Assembly (NCBI RefSeq): GCF_022539665.2
Contig: NC_081331.1
Span: 7,099,534-7,163,533 of the forward strand
Length of the DNA: 64,000 nt
Direction: 5' to 3'
From: Daphnia carinata
Taxonomy: Eukaryota > Arthropoda > Branchiopoda > Diplostraca > Daphniidae
Shown here: positions 60,006 through 64,000 of the stretch, piece by piece
Layout: each line of letters opens with the position of its first letter
Position numbering within the stretch: position 1 is the stretch's first letter
Program-made: the position numbers and the translations under genes
The notes under the pieces: generated by a model
Seen by the model: only the letters and a program-made list of their open reading frames with translations
The model's database searches: none
What the model was told of the DNA's origin: nothing

Positions 60006-61577
60006 GCCAATAGATTTAATTTCAATTTCAATTTTTCTTTTTACCGGTCTCGTTTTGATTGAGACGCGCGGCCTCGTTACGCTCGCAAGTTGTTAAAGAC
60101 AAACATTTTTGGATTTAAAAAAAAAATATATATATATATTTTTATTAGTTTTTGATGTTGGGTACGTTTTGCCTGCTTGTGTTTGTACACAAAGACCCCT
60201 CGGACGTGTGTGTCTATGTGTCTGTATATTATACACAATAGCCCCGAACACACACACACAGAAGAAAGGAAAGAAAAGAGATCAACGGGTGCTCTTTCTC
60301 TAGTAGACCTTTGGAGCCCTGTCGATAGCCATCGTAAAACATTATACTGGAACACTTGTAAATTCCCTTCTTTTTTTTTTTTTTTGCTCATACAAAAAAA
60401 AAAAGAATGGCATTCGACTTTGAGAAATGTGTTTCGATTCTTGTGTCGTATTTATTCGATCTGCCCTTGACTGTGTGGGTCATTACGAACAGTAAGAGAG
60501 GCCTCCGTTTTTGTTTTTTATATTTCAAATGTTGACCGTTACCGCCCGTTGGTCCTCGGCACATCAACGAACGAGACAAGATTTCGAAACAGACACACAC
60601 ACACATCGAGTCAAAGACTTGTCAATTGTTTCAAACGATAATGGCCGACCTGCCACCCGATATCGAAATGCAAGTGCTGCTGGTGCGCTGTGGGGGGGGG
60701 GGGGGGAATGGGACCAGACGCTTGTACCGTTTTCTCTTTTTGAAAGGCCTATTCCCGTGTCACATTGCAACTTTTTGCCTTTTATTTTTGTGGGGGGGGG
60801 GGGAAGGAGGTGGGGGTTCATATGATTCGCTTCCATCTTCTTTTCCCTTATACAGGCTCCTCTGCTCATCTGATTCCGCTAAAAAACTAAAAAAAAAAAA
60901 ACTCTTGAGAAAGGGACTTGATTTTGACCAGAAACTTTGAAGTCTCTCTTTTGCCTACGAACTCGAGAGATCTGTTTAATTTTCTACCCCCCTCTCCCCA
61001 TATTGACCCCCCTCCCTTTTTTTTTTTTTTTTTTTTGCCTTTCTATTCCCTCATCCTGTTGCTCATTTCCACCGTCTGGTTGAGATTGGTCGTGGGAAAC
61101 AACGGGACTTGTGTGTGTGTGTGTGTGTACTCTATTGGTACAGAAACAAAAAAAAAAAATCAAAAATAAAAATGCTGGGGACATGACATTCCTTCTGTTT
61201 TTATGATATGTCCGACACTCGACGACGACCCTAAGCCAAACAAGAAAAAAAAAAAAAATCAATCCCACCAGACAGTTGCTGTTCGCCCCTTTCATTAAAA
61301 AAAAAAAAATGTATGAGCGTTGTGTGTAGTAGGCCTTCGCGCTGGTAAGGTAAATGACGCTCTTCTTCTTGTTGGACGCCATTTTGTTTTTGCGTCGTGC
61401 GAAAGGGACTTTCAGCTTTTCATTCAATTGAATAGAGAAACATTGGCATTTTATGGCGTGTCGCATTCATCCCGTGCATGAAATTTCTGCACGGCTTATT
61501 GCGATCGTAACCTGAATTTGAAACCGGTCCCTACTAAAACTCGTCAGTCAATTCGTCCTTGCAGGCCAACTAGACTT

Positions 61578-61609
<32 letters not shown>

Positions 61610-62980
61610 TGATATGAGAAAGAAAGGTGGAACGTATTTTTATTTTTTAAAGACGAAATAAAAAAAAAAAGAAAAGATGGAGGGGAATAAAAAAAATCTC
61701 CCTGCGCATTTGCTGCTGTGAGGGATTGTCAACGATAGTTTTCTTCAATTTTATGGCGACTGCGGAACGGATTGATTGTAAATAACCTGCTGTTCAGTTC
61801 TCCTCCGTTTCTCTATATATCCCTCCACTTCTTTTTTTTCTTTTTTTTTGTTTTTACGATCATCTTCCAAAGTGGCGAATTCGCCATCTCTTTTTTCCTT
61901 TTTTTTTTTTCTTCTTCTTCTTCTTCTTCATTTTCTTTTGTTTGCAAGAAGAGAGCGAAGATGAAGGGAAACAAGTTTTTTTTTTTTTTTTTCATTTTAT
62001 TATTATTTTTTTTTTTAAAGAACGAAGGTGTAGATTTTCGACGGCCATCGAGGGATGAAGCAGATTAGTAGCCGATGGACCATATGGAAAGTTTCTCTTT
62101 TTTTTTTTTTGCGCGCTGCGGGTTGTGCTGCCCTCGTCTTATTTTTTTTTTTTTATTGCCCGTCTGTCAGTTGGTAGGTTCTCGTGTGTGTGTGAGCGTG
62201 GGATGTGTGCAGTTGTTTCTTGACCACTTCCTCCACTTGGCAAAGAGAAAGAAAATTCACATCTTTTTCGCTCTCTCTCTCTCTCTCTCTGCCTTCCCCC
62301 GTTCTATGCGTCCATTTCTTGATGCGTTTCAAATTAAAATGGCACCGATATTCGATATCCTCTTTCTTTTCTTTTCTTTTGCAGACGAGTCATCTCGTCT
62401 GTTAAAACAGAGAAGCAGGGGATGGACAAAATTTCAAACAAAATGAGAAGGCAAACGCGGTGTGGGTGATGTCTGTAGCGATTTCAACGCCAGCATTCGA
62501 CTCTAACCAGCTGCTGCTCGTTGATGGAAGCGAAAAAAAAAAAGAAAAGAAAGATGATGGCAGGGAGAGATAGAGGAGAAACACATTCGTGTCTTTCTTA
62601 ATTTTTTTTTTGTTTTTTTTTCCCCTTTTCTTTTTAAAGCTCTTTTCTGTCTGGGCTCGTTTGATTGGGCAATCTCGATGAAAATGCATCGCCTCGAGTT
62701 TTGTTTGTCCCGTTTTGAAAAAAGAAAAACGAAATCTAAATGCAGCGCGTGCTGTTGGTGGTTGTCGATGGCGCAAAATGAGTCGAAAGTGTTCGATGCT
62801 CCCATCGGTGGTAATCGACTTTTTTTTTCAGATAGGGGAGACCCCTTTTCTTTTTTTTTTTTTTTCTTTTTTTCTTAAATCTTTGATTCTTTCAGAAGAT
62901 GAGGAACAAACAAACGCGAGGTGATGGGGGCGCCACGAACTGGCGATAGTCCGGCCGTTTGCGTGACTGTCGGTCGTATG

Positions 62981-63018
62981 GCGCGCGCGCGTTTCAACTT
63001 GCGCGCGCGCGCGCGCGC
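62981..63018. repeat. Paired (GC)n tracts
   Basis: GCGCGCGCGCG (62981-62991) and (GC)9 (63001-63018) are separated by TTTCAACTT. The two arms can pair as a hairpin, and alternating GC is a Z-DNA-prone sequence. Confidence 0.85.
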
Positions 63019-64000
63019 TTATTTATATTTTTTTTTTCGAATTTTTTTTTTTTTTTTTTTTTCGTTTGAAAAAAAAAAAAATAATATAAATAAATAAAAG
63101 GCGTCGCGTTCAATATTATTACACTGCGGGGCCTCGGCGGAATTTATACGATCAAATTATCAGTGAAGAGGGGCAAGGACAAAGGGGGCGGAATGATGGA
63201 ACGCCATCGCGCGCAACACTGTTTATTCGGTGGGTGCACGATGGGCGGGAATTTTGAAACGAGGAGGGACGGGCTGGATGACAGGAAAAGTCGGTTTGCT
63301 GGCTCACTCCACCACTTGTATACTTAACTCTTTTTTTTTTTTTTTTTTTTTTCCTCTCTGTGTGTGTGTACGTTTTTGTTTTTTTTCCCCGGATGTCTGA
63401 CGTATTCTCATTTGAGAGAGAGAGAGGGAAAAGAAAAATGGACTCCCGGAAATAATCTCATCCCCCCCCCCCCCAACTGATTGTCCGCCTCCTGCAAACA
63501 TTTTACCTCACACTCCGCCTCTCGTTATCTATCAGCGTTTACCTCCTTCGCATGGGATTGACTCTCTTTATTTATTTGTTTTTTTTTTTTTGTTTTTCAC
63601 GCTTTTGCTCGTTGCCGTACATCGTGTCTGTAATGCGTTTGTGTTGTTTGGCAATCACGTAACGAGCCTTGTTTACTTATTGAACGCCACCTCCCCCTTT
63701 TCTTGAAAGAAAACGTTTGATTGTCTCGAGATTGGAGGAGATTGAAGAAATGTGGGACGTTAATTCATCGCTACAAAAAAAAAAAAAAAAAAAAAAAAAA
63801 CTACTCTCTCTCCCCTCCATTTTAAAGAAAAACAAACTCACAGTTTTGCTAGTGGGGGCAATTTCTTAGTTCCACTCTATATATATAATTTTGAGGTAGT
63901 TATTCCTTTTTATTATTTGAAAAAAAAAAAAAAAAAAAAAAAAAAGTTATATACATTTTCGAGTCGAAAAGAGAAGGGTTGGGGGGGGGGGAGAATAGGA

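Larger units (their letters stand above)
52975..64000 (+). other. Intron 3 of retained, extends past window
   Basis: More than 11 kb, donor gtaagt. I searched for the ARID exon and saw nothing like it to the right edge. The content is simple repeats: 37 T at 55909-55945, 33 A at 57321-57353, 20 G at 58451-58470 and 59875-59894, and 36 A at 59968-60003. Confidence 0.75.

Noticed and set aside
38000-63900. Dozens of open frames of 60-180 codons in the retained introns
   Set aside because: They are translations of homopolymers and microsatellites (poly-Lys, Phe, Pro, Thr-His, Val-Cys) and carry no domain signal.

Overview
This is a window of nuclear DNA from an intron-rich animal, most likely an arthropod and plausibly a branchiopod crustacean of the Daphnia kind. 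That placement is an inference. It rests on many 57-90 nt introns, an MCM9 gene (which flies lack), and orthologues of two typical arthropod regulators, Hr51 and retained/dead ringer. Eight genes were resolved by joining exons so that splice sites, phase and protein-family similarity agree. In the six complete multi-exon models the coding total is divisible by three.

Layout. Positions 1-291 hold the 5' end of NCBP1 (nuclear cap-binding subunit, minus strand), head to head with MCM9 (580-3918, plus). Next on the plus strand are ZNF207/BuGZ (4826-6298), TSR3 (9221-10345) and an unrecognised leucine-rich-repeat protein (11303-12986). The LRR gene converges on mitochondrial aconitase (13122-16540, minus). 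The minus strand continues with the Hr51/NR2E3-type nuclear receptor (18015-25050) and spatacsin/SPG11 (28559-35548). From about 37 kb the sequence changes character. The rest of the window is the 5' part of retained/dead ringer (ARID3 family, plus strand): three coding exons spread over introns of 10.3 kb, 3.0 kb and more than 11 kb. These introns are crowded with homopolymers of all four bases and with (GT), (CT), (GA), (GAA) and (GAAA) microsatellites. The ARID domain itself lies beyond the right edge.

The genes do not form one pathway. Most are housekeeping: RNA cap binding, recombination repair, spindle/Bub3, rRNA modification, TCA cycle, and lysosome/endosome maintenance. Two are developmental transcription factors. 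I found no new multi-gene system. The best second looks are: a frame break inside retained exon 3; a 21-nt microexon behind a GC-AG intron in MCM9; GC-AG introns in three of the genes, one splitting the Bub3-binding motif of BuGZ; a 19-nt first coding exon of Hr51; a perfect T28A25 palindrome just upstream of a retained exon; and the abrupt change to homopolymer-saturated DNA.
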